Counted from the stretch's first letter, positions 43,537 to 53,061 are shown. The stretch is 63,038 bases of DNA from Haloferax marisrubri (GCF_001469875.2 NZ_LOPW02000001.1:214396-277433); one strand, 5' to 3'. Translations and numbers: made by a program. The notes: generated from the letters alone by a model not told the origin.

Positions 43537-44952
43537 TCAGAGCGCGAGGGTGTCGACGACGATGGCGAGGAGCAGCATGCCGAGGTAGGCGTTCGACGCG
43601 TGGAACGCCCGGAACGCGGCGGTGTCGTCGCGCTCGTAGTGCAGGCGCACGACGAAGTAGAGGAACGCGCCGCCGAACAGGATGCTCGTCACGAGGTAGA
43701 CGACTCCGAGGGCGTCCATGACCGCGAGGCCGGCCGCCGAGACGAGCGTCGCGCCGAGCCACCAGAGGATGTGCTTTCGCGTCTCGGTCTCGCCGCGGAC
43801 GACGGGCATCATCGGGAAGCCGCCGCGGGCGTAGTCGTCCTTGTAGGCCAACGCGAGGTTGTAGAAGTGCGCGGGCGTCCACATGAAGATGACCACGGCG
43901 AGGACGATGCCGCCGAGACCGACGTCGCCGGTGACGGCGACCCAGCCGATGAGCGCCGGGAGCGCGCCGGCCGCGCCGCCGATGACGGTGTTCTGGACCG
44001 TGTTGGGCTTCAGGATGAGCGTGTAGACCACGCTGTAGAAGGCGATGGCGACGACGCCGAGAACGGCGGCGAGCCAGTTGACGGACGCGAACAGCGCCAC
44101 CGACGCGACCGTCAGGAGCAGGCCGAACGCGACGGCGTTGCGGACGGGGACGAGGTCGACCGCGAGCGGCCGGTCGCTGGTCCGCTGCATCCGGCGGTCC
44201 ACGTCGCGTTCGAGGACGTGGTTGAACGTGCCGGACGCGCCGATAGAGAGGACGCCGCCGCCGAGGGTCGCCGCGATGACCTCGGGCGTGAGGCCGGGCG
44301 AGACGGTGCCGGCGAGCGCCATCGCCGCCGACGCGACGAGACAGAGGAGCCACATCAGCCGCGGCTTCATCAGCCGGAAGTACGCGTTGACCGTCGCCTT
44401 CGCGCGGGCGACTGGTTCGGTCGGGACGGGCGGCCGCTCGCCGTCGTCGGCCGGGGGACTCATCGACGGCGTTCCCACCGGTGCGTCGTCGGGGTCGCCG
44501 GTGTCCGCTTCGAGGGTCCACGCGAGGGCGGCGAGGAGGCCGCCGAAGATAGCCATCCCGATGACCAAGTGGAGCGTCGAGAGCGCGGCACCGACGCCGA
44601 CGGTGGCGACGACCGCGCCGAGACCGGCCTGCGCGGGGTAGAGCACCGCCGACGCGGTGACGGTGGCTCTCACCCGGCGAGACGTGTCGGTCCGCCACGC
44701 CGAGACGAGCGTGGCGAGCGTCAGGAGGCCGACGAGGACGGCCGCGACGCGGTGGCCGAGGGCGACCCAGCCGTCGAGCGTCGCGGGGAGCGAAAAGCCG
44801 TCTCCGCACGCGGGCCACGCGCTACACGCGGCGGTCGCGTCCGTGAGCGCGGTCGTCGCGCCGACGATGAGCAGGAGATAGACGCCCATCGCGGTCGCGG
44901 CGAGCAGGCCGTGGAACGTGTTCGAATCGCGATTCGTGGCCACGAAATTCAC
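43537..44952 (-). CDS. ctaB: Fused heme A synthase half (CtaA) and heme O synthase (CtaB)
   Basis: This 471-residue chain starts at GTG 44952. Residues 1 to about 150 form four helices with CtaA signatures: the Cys pair in CSAWPAC (Cys43, Cys49) and His67 in ALGHRVAA. A linker (about 150-180) leads to the UbiA-type prenyltransferase domain with NHVLERDVDRRMQRTSDRPL, the Mg-diphosphate motif, and DDYARGGFPMMP. CtaB farnesylates protoheme to heme O; the front half may carry a heme A function. A TATA box on the minus strand (about 44975-44985) makes it leaderless. It is divergent from coxB. Confidence 0.92.
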   Translation of the reverse strand: MNFVATNRDSNTFHGLLAATAMGVYLLLIVGATTALTDATAACSAWPACGDGFSLPATLDGWVALGHRVAAVLVGLLTLATLVSAWRTDTSRRVRATVTASAVLYPAQAGLGAVVATVGVGAALSTLHLVIGMAIFGGLLAALAWTLEADTGDPDDAPVGTPSMSPPADDGERPPVPTEPVARAKATVNAYFRLMKPRLMWLLCLVASAAMALAGTVSPGLTPEVIAATLGGGVLSIGASGTFNHVLERDVDRRMQRTSDRPLAVDLVPVRNAVAFGLLLTVASVALFASVNWLAAVLGVVAIAFYSVVYTLILKPNTVQNTVIGGAAGALPALIGWVAVTGDVGLGGIVLAVVIFMWTPAHFYNLALAYKDDYARGGFPMMPVVRGETETRKHILWWLGATLVSAAGLAVMDALGVVYLVTSILFGGAFLYFVVRLHYERDDTAAFRAFHASNAYLGMLLLAIVVDTLAL

Positions 44953-45105
44953 CTACGGACGTGTTGGGCCGTCCCGTATTTAGGACCCGCGCTTTTCCGC
45001 CTCGCGTTCGGGTGCCGCTCCCCGCGATATGGCGGGGGCGGGTTGATAAACGGCGGGCCGAGAGTCGGTACGCATTTATGCGGTTGTTCCTAAGTCTCGC
45101 TCAGC
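44953..45105. promoter_or_regulatory. Divergent promoter region, ctaAB / coxB
   Basis: CCTAAATACGG on the minus strand (about 44975-44985) lies 28 bases before the ctaAB GTG. On the plus strand CATTTATG (45073-45080) lies 26-33 bases before the coxB ATG at 45106. The rest of the gap is GC-rich and shows no further clear element. Shared control of heme synthesis and oxidase assembly is plausible. Confidence 0.5.
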
Positions 45106-45864
45106 ATGAGAAAGACGCGTTTCGCGCTCGCGTCCCTGCTCGCGACGGTCGTGATGGCGCTCGTTGCCACCCCCGCCGCCGCGCAGGCGTCCGCCACGTC
45201 GGAACTTATCAATCAGCTCAACGGGAAGCTGCTGTACGTCGCTATCCCGATTACCGTGCTGGTGGAGGTCATCCTCCTCTATACGGTCATCAAGTTCCGC
45301 AACAACGAGCGCGCACTGCCGACCAAGGAGAACCGCCGGCTCGAAATCACGTGGACCATCGCGACAGCGATTATCCTGCTTTTCGTCGGCGTCGCCTCCT
45401 ACGGCGTGCTGGCCAACGAGAACGTCACGCACCAGGGCAACGACATCGCTATGGACGACGACCCGGTCGTCGTCACGGCCGAGGCCTACCAGTGGGGCTG
45501 GAACATGTACTACCCCGAAGAGGGTAACTTCTCGTCGGGCAACGAGATTGTCATCCCCGCCGACCGCCCCGTCTACTTCCAGGTGACTGCAACGGACGTG
45601 ATACATGGATTCCACGTCCCCGAACTCGGCCTCAAGCAGGACGCGATGCCGGGTTCGACGAACACCATCAAGACGGTCGCCTACGAGGAAGGCACCTACC
45701 AGGGCTACTGTACTGAGTACTGCGGCGTCGCGCACTCCCAGATGTACTTCACCGTCGAAGTCGTCTCGCAGGAAGAGTACCAGAACTGGCTCGACGAGCA
45801 GCAGTCGGCCAACAGCGAGTCGTCCGGCGACTCGAACGCCACCGCGACGAACTCCACGCAGTAA
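45106..45864 (+). CDS. coxB: Cytochrome c oxidase subunit II (CuA domain)
   Basis: This 252-residue protein has a signal sequence (RFALASLLATVVMALVATPAAAQ, about residues 5-27), two membrane helices and the extracytoplasmic cupredoxin domain. The CuA ligands are complete: His167, Cys202, Glu204, Cys206, His210 and Met213 (IHGFH, YCTEYCGVAHSQM), so it can take electrons from halocyanin or cytochrome. An aromatic YQWGWNMYY patch mediates electron transfer. No coxA, coxC or coxD lies in the window. Confidence 0.95.
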   Translation: MRKTRFALASLLATVVMALVATPAAAQASATSELINQLNGKLLYVAIPITVLVEVILLYTVIKFRNNERALPTKENRRLEITWTIATAIILLFVGVASYGVLANENVTHQGNDIAMDDDPVVVTAEAYQWGWNMYYPEEGNFSSGNEIVIPADRPVYFQVTATDVIHGFHVPELGLKQDAMPGSTNTIKTVAYEEGTYQGYCTEYCGVAHSQMYFTVEVVSQEEYQNWLDEQQSANSESSGDSNATATNSTQ

Positions 45865-45984
45865 CGCATCCTCCCTTCTCTTTCGACGCTCCCCGCCGAG
45901 TGACGACGCTCGCGCTCGTTCGGTCGGTCGTCGGAGAACTCGTCGCGGGCCGCAGTCGGAGACGTTCCGGACGCGGACAGAAAC

Positions 45985-46413
45985 TCAGCAGCGTCGCTCG
46001 ACGATGCGGTCGATGATGCGACCCGTCGAGAGCAGTTCGTCGTCGTGGCGCTGCTCGCGCGGTGTCGCGCGCGTGACCTCGCAGTCGATGCCGCGGGCGT
46101 CGAGGGCGGCTTTGATTCCGTCCTCGTCGTGGTGCTGGTCGTAGCCGAGGACGATGACGTCGGGGTCAATCTCCTCGATGGGGACGAAGATGTCCTCGGC
46201 GTGGCCGAGGTGCGCCTCGTCGACCACGTCGAGCGCGGCGACCATGTCGCGGCGCTGGCGGTCGTCGAGTATCGGCTTCGGCTTGTGGGTCACGTTCTCG
46301 CCGCGGGCGATGATGACGTGGAGTTCGTCGCCGAGCGACGCGGCGTCCGAGAGGTAGTGGACGTGGCCGGGGTGGAGGATGTCGAAGGTGCCCTGCGCGA
46401 TGACCCGTCTCAT
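45985..46413 (-). CDS. ribL: FAD synthetase (cytidylyltransferase-like RibL)
   Basis: The protein has 142 residues from the ATG at 46413. Archaeal RibL adenylates FMN to FAD. The nucleotidyltransferase motif [14 protein letters not shown] with HPGH (14-17) is followed by [14 protein letters not shown] and the STGRIIDRI end. It overlaps the upstream JAMM gene by four bases, so the two are cotranscribed. Other family members make CDP-glycerol, but the archaeal type and length favour FAD synthetase. Confidence 0.9.
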   Translation of the reverse strand: MRRVIAQGTFDILHPGHVHYLSDAASLGDELHVIIARGENVTHKPKPILDDRQRRDMVAALDVVDEAHLGHAEDIFVPIEEIDPDVIVLGYDQHHDEDGIKAALDARGIDCEVTRATPREQRHDDELLSTGRIIDRIVERRC

Positions 46414-46895
46414 CGGTCCAACTCCGCGTCGATGTCGTCCTGCGTGAAGTCGAAGAACGATTCGGGGTCGGGGAGGTCGACGTCGAGCACGTCGAGGTCG
46501 CGGACCTCGCCGGACTGGTCGAACGCCTCCCAGTCGTCGGGGCCGTAGGGCGAGCCGATGATGATGTGGACTCGGCCGCTCCCGAAGGTGTCGAGGTCGG
46601 CGTCGCTCGGGCGGAGGACGCCGTTCGGGTGCGAGTGAATCGACCCGACGGCGCGGAAGTCGTTCGGCACGAGGTCGTTCCTGACGGTCGCGCTGTAGGG
46701 GTCCGAGACGGTCCCCGGAATGATGAGCACGTCCGTCACGACGTAGCCGTCGCGGTCGACGCCGACCCGTCGGGCCTCCTCGCCGCGGAGGAGTCCCATG
46801 TACTCGTTCGGATGCGTCTCCGCAGAGGCTTCGAGCGCGAAGTCGAGGGCGTCGGCGGCGATGCCGACGACCTCCCGCGACCGGAAGAGTCGCAT
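46410..46895 (-). CDS. jamm2: JAMM/MPN+ metalloprotease (JAMM2)
   Basis: The protein has 161 residues from the ATG at 46895. The zinc site is complete: Glu31 (HPNEYMGLL), His87 and His89 (SIHSHP) and Asp100 of [14 protein letters not shown], with Ser97. JAMM proteins remove ubiquitin-like SAMP modifiers or release them from conjugates. H. volcanii has two, and from memory this position is HvJAMM2, the less well studied one. The gene overlaps ribL by four bases, an unexplained pairing. Confidence 0.92.
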   Translation of the reverse strand: MRLFRSREVVGIAADALDFALEASAETHPNEYMGLLRGEEARRVGVDRDGYVVTDVLIIPGTVSDPYSATVRNDLVPNDFRAVGSIHSHPNGVLRPSDADLDTFGSGRVHIIIGSPYGPDDWEAFDQSGEVRDLDVLDVDLPDPESFFDFTQDDIDAELDR

Positions 46896-46997
46896 ACCGA
46901 ACCGTCCGCGGGCGCTCCATCTAAGGGTTCCGGAACGCCGAGTCGGTCGCCGGAACGGAACCGCCATACTGAGGTCGGCGGTCGCCCGAACTCGGGT

Positions 46998-47852
46998 GTG
47001 ACGCTCGATTCCGACCTCGTCGCTCGCGTGACGAGCGCGCTCGCCGCCGACGCGCCGCCGACCGCGACGACCGAACTCGACGGCGGGAACGTCGGGCGCG
47101 TCTATCGCCTCGACTTCGACGGGCGCGACCCCGTCGTCGCGAAGGTGGGCGACACGCCGCTCGACGTGGAGGCCGCGATGCTCGACTCGCTCGGCGCGGC
47201 CGGGCTTCCGGTTCCGGCGGTCCACCACGCCGACGCCGACCTGCTCGTCCTCGACTACGTCGCGGGCACGTCCGACCTGACCCCCACCGCCGAGCGCGAC
47301 CTCGCCGCCCACCTCGCCGCGCTCCACGAGACGACCGCGCCGGCGTTCGGCTTCCCCTACGACACGCTCTCGGGGCCGTACCGACAGCCGAATCCGTGGA
47401 CCGACTCGTGGGTCGAGTTCTTCCGCGACCAGCGCCTCCTGCCGTGGGCCGAGGCGGCGCTCGATTCGGGGCTCCCGGACGCGACAGCCGAGCGAATCGA
47501 GTCGGTCGCGGCTGACCTCGACGCCCTCCTCGTCGAACCGGCGGCCCCGCGACTCGTCCACGGCGACGTGTGGGGCGCGAACCTCCGCGTCCGCGACGAC
47601 CGCGTCGTCGCCTTTCTCGACCCGGCGTGTTACTACGGCCACCCCGAGGTCGAACTGGCCTACATCGACTGGTTCGACGCCGCTGGCGACGCCTTCTTCG
47701 ACGCCTACGACGAGTCTCGACCCATCGCCGACGGCTTCTTCGAGGACCGCTCGCCCGTCTACGCGCTGTTCCCGCTCCTCGAACACGTCCGCGTCTTCGG
47801 GGCCGACTACGTCCCGTCTGTCGAAGACGCGCTGGACGAACTCGGCTACTGA
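46998..47852 (+). CDS. Fructosamine/ketosamine-3-kinase family protein
   Basis: This 284-residue protein starts at the GTG at 46998; the open frame upstream is antisense to the JAMM gene. The APH-like kinase core has VAKVGD, then the catalytic loop RLVHGDVWGANLRV and FLDPACYYGHPEVELAY, the DFG-like metal site of this family. Members phosphorylate ribulosamines or fructosamines and so repair glycated proteins, an activity useful in a sugar-rich halophile. Confidence 0.92.
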   Translation: MTLDSDLVARVTSALAADAPPTATTELDGGNVGRVYRLDFDGRDPVVAKVGDTPLDVEAAMLDSLGAAGLPVPAVHHADADLLVLDYVAGTSDLTPTAERDLAAHLAALHETTAPAFGFPYDTLSGPYRQPNPWTDSWVEFFRDQRLLPWAEAALDSGLPDATAERIESVAADLDALLVEPAAPRLVHGDVWGANLRVRDDRVVAFLDPACYYGHPEVELAYIDWFDAAGDAFFDAYDESRPIADGFFEDRSPVYALFPLLEHVRVFGADYVPSVEDALDELGY

Positions 47853-47956
47853 CCGCCCGCGAAGGCGAGCTTCGAGCCGAATCGAGCCGTGAGAACCGGT
47901 CGCGCACGCGAGATGCTTTTGTAAAGCTTAACACTACCCCCTGACCTAGCGGGACT

Positions 47957-49858
47957 ATGAGCGACGAGCACGCCGGGGATTCCGGCGACGACTCGGGTCC
48001 GAATTCGGACGCACGACCTATCGTCTATGATCTCGCACCGAACTGTACCGCCGACGACGTCGAGACCGGCGCGTACTACCACGCCGTCGTCAACGGCGTC
48101 GTGGAGTACGGCATCTTCGTCGACGTCTCCGATTCCGTCTCCGGTCTCATCCACGAGTCCAACCTCTCGGCCGACTACGAGGTCGGCGACCGACTGGTCG
48201 TCCGCCTCGAATCCGTCCGCGAGAACGGCGACATCGCGTTCGCCGAGGACACGCCCGACGACTACCGCACCCTGACCGTCGACCACGAACCGACCATCAC
48301 GCCTATCTCCAGTCTCTCGGTCGGCGAGTCGGTCACGGTCGAGGGCGTCGTCACGCAGATCAAGCAGACCGGCGGCCCGACCGTCTTCCGCATCGCCGAC
48401 GACTCCGGCATCGTCGCCGCCGCCGCCTTCGAAGAGGCCGGCGTCCGCGCGTTCCCCGAAGTGGACCTCGACGACGTGGTCCGCATGGCCGGCACCGTCG
48501 AAGACCACGAGGGAACCCGTCAGCTCGAAGTCGACGGCCTCACCGTCCTCGACGACGAGGCCGCGGCCGACGCCCGCCAGCGCATCGACGCCGCGCTCGA
48601 CGAGCGCGCCGAGCCCGAACCCGTCGAACCGCTCGTGGAGTGGTCGGCGTTCGAGAAGCTCCGCGACGACCTCGAAGACGTGGCGCGCCTGCTCCGCCGG
48701 ACGGTCCTCGAAGGCCGCCCGATTCGCGTCCGCCACCACGCCGACGGCGACGGCATGTGCGCGTCCGTCCCGGTCCAACTGGCCCTCGAACGGCTCATCA
48801 CGGAGGTCCACGACGACCCCGACGCGCCGCGACACCTGTTCAAGCGCCTGCCGAGCAAGGCCCCGTTCTACGAGATGGAGGACGTGACCCGCGACCTGAA
48901 CTTCGCGCTCGAAGGTCGCGCCCGCCACGGCCAGCGGCTCCCCTTCCTGCTCATGCTCGACAACGGGTCGACCGAGGAGGACGTGCCCGCCTACGAGAAC
49001 CTCGCGCACTACGATGTGCCCATCGCGGTCGTCGACCACCACCACCCCGACCCCGAGGCGGTCGACCCGCTCCTCGACGCGCACGTCAACCCGTACCTCC
49101 ACGACGAGGACTACCGCATCACGACCGGCATGATGTGCGTCGAACTCGCGCGGATGATTCACCCCGACGTGACCGACGAACTGCGTCACGTCCCCGCCGT
49201 CGCCGGGCTGTCGGACCGCTCGAAGGCGGAGGTCATGGACAACTACATCGCGCTCGCCGAGGACGAGGGCTACGACCGCGAACAGCTCCTCGACGTTGGC
49301 GAGGCGCTCGACTACGCCGCCCACTGGCTGCGCTACAACGACGGCGCATCCATCGTCAACGACGTGCTCAACGTCGGCTGTGACGACGAGGAGCGCCACC
49401 GCGAACTCGTCGAGTTCCTCTCGACGCGCGCCGAGCGCGACGTGGACCGCCAGCTCGAAGCGGCCGAGCCGCACCTCGAACACGAGCGCCTCGACAGCGG
49501 GGCCAACCTCTACCGCATCGACCTCGACAAGTGGGCCCACCGCTTTACCTACCCCGCGCCGGGCAAGACCACGGGCAAGCTCCACGACCGCAAGGTCCAG
49601 GAGACGGGCGAGCCGGTCATCACCATCGGCTACGGTCCCGACTTCGCCGTCCTCCGCTCCGACGGCGTCCGCCTCGACATCCCGCGGATGGTCGCCGAAC
49701 TGAACGAGGAAGTCGTCGGCGGCGGCGTCTCCGGCGGCGGCCACCTCGTCGTCGGCTCCATCAAGTTCGTCAGCGGCATGCGCGAGGAGGTCATCGACAG
49801 CCTCGTCGAGAAGATGGCCGAAGCCGACATCGACGAAGAGCTGTCGACGACGGCGTAA
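47957..49858 (+). CDS. RecJ-like DHH exonuclease with S1 and OB domains
   Basis: This 633-residue protein has an S1-type domain (about 36-95; GIFVDVSDSVSGLIHESN), an OB fold (about 120-200), a DHH domain and DHHA1 at the end (GGGVSGGGHLVVGSIKF). The catalytic motifs HHADGDGMCAS (260-270) and VVDHHHPDPEAVDP look intact. Archaeal relatives (GAN/RecJ) degrade DNA or RNA and bind GINS like Cdc45. The exact paralogue cannot be told without alignment. A TATA-like GCTTAAC (47926-47932) lies 27 bases before the ATG. Confidence 0.9.
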   Translation: MSDEHAGDSGDDSGPNSDARPIVYDLAPNCTADDVETGAYYHAVVNGVVEYGIFVDVSDSVSGLIHESNLSADYEVGDRLVVRLESVRENGDIAFAEDTPDDYRTLTVDHEPTITPISSLSVGESVTVEGVVTQIKQTGGPTVFRIADDSGIVAAAAFEEAGVRAFPEVDLDDVVRMAGTVEDHEGTRQLEVDGLTVLDDEAAADARQRIDAALDERAEPEPVEPLVEWSAFEKLRDDLEDVARLLRRTVLEGRPIRVRHHADGDGMCASVPVQLALERLITEVHDDPDAPRHLFKRLPSKAPFYEMEDVTRDLNFALEGRARHGQRLPFLLMLDNGSTEEDVPAYENLAHYDVPIAVVDHHHPDPEAVDPLLDAHVNPYLHDEDYRITTGMMCVELARMIHPDVTDELRHVPAVAGLSDRSKAEVMDNYIALAEDEGYDREQLLDVGEALDYAAHWLRYNDGASIVNDVLNVGCDDEERHRELVEFLSTRAERDVDRQLEAAEPHLEHERLDSGANLYRIDLDKWAHRFTYPAPGKTTGKLHDRKVQETGEPVITIGYGPDFAVLRSDGVRLDIPRMVAELNEEVVGGGVSGGGHLVVGSIKFVSGMREEVIDSLVEKMAEADIDEELSTTA

Positions 49859-49885
49859 GGTCGTAGTCGCGGCTCACACCGAACC

Positions 49886-51565
49886 TCATTCTTCGAACTC
49901 CAGTCGCCTGAGCGCCGCGAGTCCCACGACCACCGCGAGGGCGGCCGCGGCGACGAGTCCCGGCTTCGACTCCGCCCCGCGCCCGCTCGCCCGCCAGTCC
50001 GCCGCGAACGCCTCGCGGAAGTACGCCGCCGCGGCCGGGTCCGACAGCGCGAGGACGACTTCGCGGTTCTCGCGGGCCGAGTGCTGATTCCAGTTGAGAC
50101 TGCCGACGAGGGCGGTGTCGTCGGCGACGACGCCTTTCGCGTGAATCGCGCCGAACCGCCCGCCGGGGCGCGCGAGCCGAGCCGAGAGCGGGCTCCCGGT
50201 CCTGTCGGCCCATTCGTTCAACCGCTCCGCGAGCGCGCGGTTTTCCTCCTCGACGTACCACGCGCTCCCGAGGAGGAGTCGGACCCGGACGCCGCGGCCG
50301 GCGGCGCGCTTGAGCGCGCGGACGAACGGGCCGTCGGCCTCGACGGACGGCTGTAGCACGTCGATTCGGCTGTCGGCGGCGTCGAGTCGGGAGACGACCG
50401 CCGATTCGGCGTTGTCGGGCGCGCGGATGACGGCGACGCGGTCGACCCGAACCGACTCGGGCGCGATGCGTGAGGGGTACGAACCGTTCGCCGACTCGGT
50501 GCGAACGAACGACCGGCCGACTCGGTACGTCTCCCACGAGGTGGTCTCCGGGAGCGTCGCGTCGGCTTCGAACGTGGCCGCGAGGTCGGCCGCGACGCTC
50601 GGGGAGCGCGCGACGACGCCCCACCCGCGGCTCTTTCGCCCGCCGGTCCCCGCCGGCTTCCAATTTTCCGTCATCACGAGCGCCGCGTCGTCGACGACGG
50701 CGTACTTCGGGTGGTGAAACGAGTGGGGGTCGCCGACAACGCGGACCGACACGCCCGCGTCGGTGAGGCGGTCGAGGACGCGCGCCGACCGCCGCGGGAA
50801 GCCGCCCACCGGGCTGTCTTCGACCAGTACCGAGACGGCGACGCCGCGCTCGCGAGCGGCGATGAGTTCGTCGGCGACGCGTGCGGAGGAGACGACGTAG
50901 CCGGCGAGCAGAATCCGCTCGTCAGCCGACCGGAGCGCCGAAATCGGGCGACCCGGCGAGTCGGGGAGGACGAACAGCGTCGCGTTCGCGGGGCCGTGGG
51001 TCGTGACGTTCCGGCGGGGAAGCGCCCGCGACCACCACGACCACGCGCCGTCCCGCCGTTCGAGGAGCGCACCCTCGCGGCTGCGGTCGTAGCCGAGGCG
51101 GTCCGCGACGACGCCGTTTCCGGCCGCATCGCCGTCACCACCGACGACGCGGAGCGTGACCGTCTCGCCGCCGTTCGCGAGGTCGAGGCCGGGCGTGACG
51201 ACTGGGAGGTCGGTCAGGTTCGCCGCCGCGTCCTGGTCGGCGGCGACGGCGACTGTGCCGCCGGACGCGACGAACGAGACGGTGTCTTCGCCGTCGGACA
51301 GCGAGAGTTCGGTTCCCGCGGGCGCGGCGACGGCGACGAACTCCCCGCGGTCGTCGGGCGTCGCCGGGTCGGGCAGGGCGGCGACGATGCGCGCTTCGCC
51401 CGATGCCGAGGGGTCGGTAGCGGTGACTGATTCGGGTTCGTTCGTCGCGTTCGTCGCGTTCGTCGCGCCCGGCGCGGCCGCTATCGACGCGGGGACGACG
51501 GCCGCGGCCGCGATGAGGACCACGAGCGAGACGGCGAACGCGGCGGCGAGAGCGCGACGGGACAC
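49886..51565 (-). CDS. Secreted, membrane-anchored protein with two PLD domains
   Basis: This 559-residue protein starts at GTG 51565. A signal peptide (residues about 1-30) is followed by a NATNATN region, a lamin-tail-like beta domain (about 55-150) and two phospholipase D-type domains. Both HxK motifs are present: HHPKYAVVDD and IHAKGVVADD, each followed by an N-rich motif (NWKPAG, NWNQHSAREN). A C-terminal helix and LRRLEFEE anchor it. PLD-fold proteins include phosphodiesterases and nucleases; the substrate is unknown. Confidence 0.9.
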   Translation of the reverse strand: MSRRALAAAFAVSLVVLIAAAAVVPASIAAAPGATNATNATNEPESVTATDPSASGEARIVAALPDPATPDDRGEFVAVAAPAGTELSLSDGEDTVSFVASGGTVAVAADQDAAANLTDLPVVTPGLDLANGGETVTLRVVGGDGDAAGNGVVADRLGYDRSREGALLERRDGAWSWWSRALPRRNVTTHGPANATLFVLPDSPGRPISALRSADERILLAGYVVSSARVADELIAARERGVAVSVLVEDSPVGGFPRRSARVLDRLTDAGVSVRVVGDPHSFHHPKYAVVDDAALVMTENWKPAGTGGRKSRGWGVVARSPSVAADLAATFEADATLPETTSWETYRVGRSFVRTESANGSYPSRIAPESVRVDRVAVIRAPDNAESAVVSRLDAADSRIDVLQPSVEADGPFVRALKRAAGRGVRVRLLLGSAWYVEEENRALAERLNEWADRTGSPLSARLARPGGRFGAIHAKGVVADDTALVGSLNWNQHSARENREVVLALSDPAAAAYFREAFAADWRASGRGAESKPGLVAAAALAVVVGLAALRRLEFEE

Positions 51566-51683
51566 ACCCCGCGGTGGTCGCGTTTCCCTACAAAAACGTT
51601 CGCGAGCGGTGGCTCACGCGGGCGACTGCGAGAGAAAGGGCGGAGAACCGCAGAACTGCGGGGTGCCGCGTCGTCGTGCGGCC

Positions 51684-52943
51684 TCAGACGGTCGCTTCGG
51701 CCTCGACGTCGTCGCCGAGGAACTCGGCGGCGAGTTCGGCCTCGCGCTGGACGAGGAACGAGCGGTCGTCGGTGTAGCCGGCGGCCGCTTCGAGCGCGTC
51801 TTCCGTGCCGATCTGTCGGAGCGCCCACGCGGCGCTGGCGCGGACGGAGTCCACGTCGTCGTCGGCGACGACGTCCGAGAGCGGTTCGACGGCGCGGGTG
51901 TCGCCGATGAGGCCGAGCGCGCGAGCGGCGGCCGAGCGGACGTTGTCGTTCTCGGTGACGAGTTTGTTCGCGATGGGCTGGGTCGCCTCCTCGGAGCCGA
52001 TTTCGCCGAGCGCCTTGAACACGACCTTCTGGAGCGCGGGGTCGCTGTCGGTGTCGACGTAGTCGACGAGCATCTCGACGCCCTCCTCGGCGGCCATCTT
52101 CCCGATGGCCTTGATGACGCCCTTATCGCGGCGCTTGGCCTGCCCCTCGATGGTCTCGTAGGCGCTGTCGTCGTTCATCCGCGTGAACGCCTCGATGCAG
52201 TACTCCTGCATGAAGTCGGACTGGAAGCTCTCGAACGCGAGGGCAATCATCTCGACGTTGCCGCGCTTTTCGTGTTCCTTCAGCGCCGACAGCTCCGGCG
52301 GGTAGTCCTTGTAGTGGCCGAGCACGTCGTAGAAGCCCTGCACTTGGAGCTTCTCGCGGGTTTCGAGGTCGTCCCACTCCTGAGCGTCGTCGAGGCCGTC
52401 CGCGAGGCCGTCGGCGACCTCGATGAGGTCCGCGATGGTCTCTGCGTCCTCGTCGGCGTCGAGGTCGGCCGCTTCGACGGCCGAGACGGCGTCGTCGACG
52501 GCGGCGGTGAGCGCGTCTTCGTCGTCGCCATCGACCGAGACGCTCGCGTCGAGCACGCCGTTGAACTCGTCGGCGAACGTCTCGACCGCGGCGACGATTT
52601 CGCCTTCGCCCTGCTCGGTCCACCGGGTGTCCGTAATCGTGGATTTGGCTTCTTCGAGCGTCTCGACGGCGTCTTCGGCGTAGGGTCCGCGCTGGGATTC
52701 GAGGTCGTCGCGCAGGTCGGACAGGCGCGATTCGAGCTCCTCGGCGGGGTCCTCTTCGTCTTCGTCGTCCGGTTCGGGCAGGTCCGCGGCCTCCACGTCG
52801 GCCTCGATGTCGTCGAGCGTGGCCTCGACCTCGTCGAGGTCGGCTTCGGTCTCGGCCGCGTCGAGAGCCTCCTCGGCCTCGGTCAGGCGCTCGTCGAAGC
52901 TCTCGGGCGAGAGTTCTGTCGTATCGTCGTCCCCGTCACTCAT
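51684..52943 (-). CDS. HEAT-repeat protein with acidic N-terminal coiled coil
   Basis: The protein has 419 residues from the ATG at 52943. Residues 1 to about 190 are extremely Asp/Glu-rich and probably helical (DEVEATLDDIEADVEAADL). The rest has about five PBS-lyase-type HEAT repeats: LQKVVFKALGEIGSEEATQPI, NVRSAAARALGLIGDTRAVEPL and VRASAAWALRQIGTEDAL (positions about 310-400). HEAT proteins act as scaffolds; the partner is unknown. It is divergent from the nitrilase gene. Confidence 0.87.
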   Translation of the reverse strand: MSDGDDDTTELSPESFDERLTEAEEALDAAETEADLDEVEATLDDIEADVEAADLPEPDDEDEEDPAEELESRLSDLRDDLESQRGPYAEDAVETLEEAKSTITDTRWTEQGEGEIVAAVETFADEFNGVLDASVSVDGDDEDALTAAVDDAVSAVEAADLDADEDAETIADLIEVADGLADGLDDAQEWDDLETREKLQVQGFYDVLGHYKDYPPELSALKEHEKRGNVEMIALAFESFQSDFMQEYCIEAFTRMNDDSAYETIEGQAKRRDKGVIKAIGKMAAEEGVEMLVDYVDTDSDPALQKVVFKALGEIGSEEATQPIANKLVTENDNVRSAAARALGLIGDTRAVEPLSDVVADDDVDSVRASAAWALRQIGTEDALEAAAGYTDDRSFLVQREAELAAEFLGDDVEAEATV

Positions 52944-53061
52944 ATGCCGGAAGTCCGTTCGACTGTAAAAAGAGCGTTTCCCTTCGCTTCGCGTCTCGGA
53001 CCGGGACCGACCACCGATTCCATCCGGGTCACTTTTTCGCGACCCGTCCGTCCCTCCGAGC

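Noticed and set aside
43537..43721. Plus-strand frames over ctaAB (549 codons) as an alternative gene
   Set aside because: They are Arg/Asp/Glu-rich without helices, while the minus strand gives a clear membrane enzyme with CtaA and CtaB motifs.
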